From positions 186,001-250,000 of the forward strand of contig PLCN01000025.1 in NCBI GenBank assembly GCA_003134785.1: 64,000 nucleotides of DNA, in the 5' to 3' direction. The stretch comes from Spartobacteria bacterium. GTDB lineage: Bacteria; Verrucomicrobiota; Verrucomicrobiia; Chthoniobacterales; UBA10450. The notes under the pieces were generated by a model. The model saw only the letters and a program-made list of their open reading frames with translations. It did not search any database and was not told the origin of the DNA. The position numbers were made by a program, and so were the translations under genes. The number at the start of each line of letters is the position of its first letter. The first letter of the stretch is position 1. Positions 62,462 through 64,000 of this stretch are shown here, one piece after another.

Positions 62462-62469
62462 GTTAAGAA

Positions 62470-64000
<1,531 letters not shown>

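Overview
The window reads as a chromosome segment of a Gram-negative soil-type bacterium, most likely Verrucomicrobiota (Chthoniobacterales/Spartobacteria-like). This is inference. It rests on outer-membrane machinery (LolA, LptF-type permease, carbohydrate porin), many secreted small proteins, tandem amidohydrolases, the ATP synthase order atpB-E-F-H-A-G-D, and several families of palindromic repeats. One of these reads as VAAVYDRR...GGHRPPLQ when translated, a signature I associate with such genomes. No tRNA, rRNA, CRISPR array, transposase or prophage was seen.

Layout. 0-5.6 kb: a DUF4337 membrane protein, then a visibly more AT-rich accessory patch with a divergent DUF262(HEPN-like tail)/DUF3883 pair that looks like a defence or restriction module, followed by small orphan genes, one with a frameshifted signal peptide. 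5.7-12.7 kb: metF, an FMN alpha-hydroxy-acid oxidase, a secreted amidohydrolase with a decayed duplicate of its 3' end, an AraC regulator and surE. 12.7-16.4 kb: a LolCD/MacB-like ABC transporter. 16.5-20.4 kb: a GlxA-type regulator beside a Tat-exported DJ-1 paralog, then a Tat-exported HisC-like aminotransferase. 20.5-25.8 kb: a receiver protein and a sugar-uptake operon (porin, FucP-like symporter, cupin, PfkB kinase).

26-34.8 kb: a fosmidomycin-resistance-type MFS pump, two linked amidohydrolase genes (one a double-domain fusion), a pyrimidine-dimer glycosylase, and a sulfur-oxidation pair in which a persulfide dioxygenase-rhodanese is translationally coupled to a sulfite-oxidase-like enzyme. 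35-40.7 kb: a tight operon (FAD halogenase-like oxidoreductase, lipoprotein, MMPL exporter, LolA) that resembles the accessory half of aryl-polyene clusters without the synthase genes. 41-48 kb: an L,D-transpeptidase, a TIR-transmembrane-solute-binding fusion (the most unusual protein here), an LptF/G permease, a REC-kinase-REC hybrid and a transglutaminase-like protein. 48-55 kb: rpsN, a CorC/HlyC-type protein, an FGGY kinase, the divergent mntR/mntH pair with a Usp gene, and a GlgM-type glycogen synthase.

55.8-64 kb: obgE carrying a palindromic repeat inserted in frame in its Obg domain, a glycosyltransferase, and the F1Fo ATP synthase operon, cut by the window end inside atpD. Palindromic elements also sit between atpF/atpH and atpA/atpG, so mobile or replicating small repeats are a running theme, including inside essential genes and operons.
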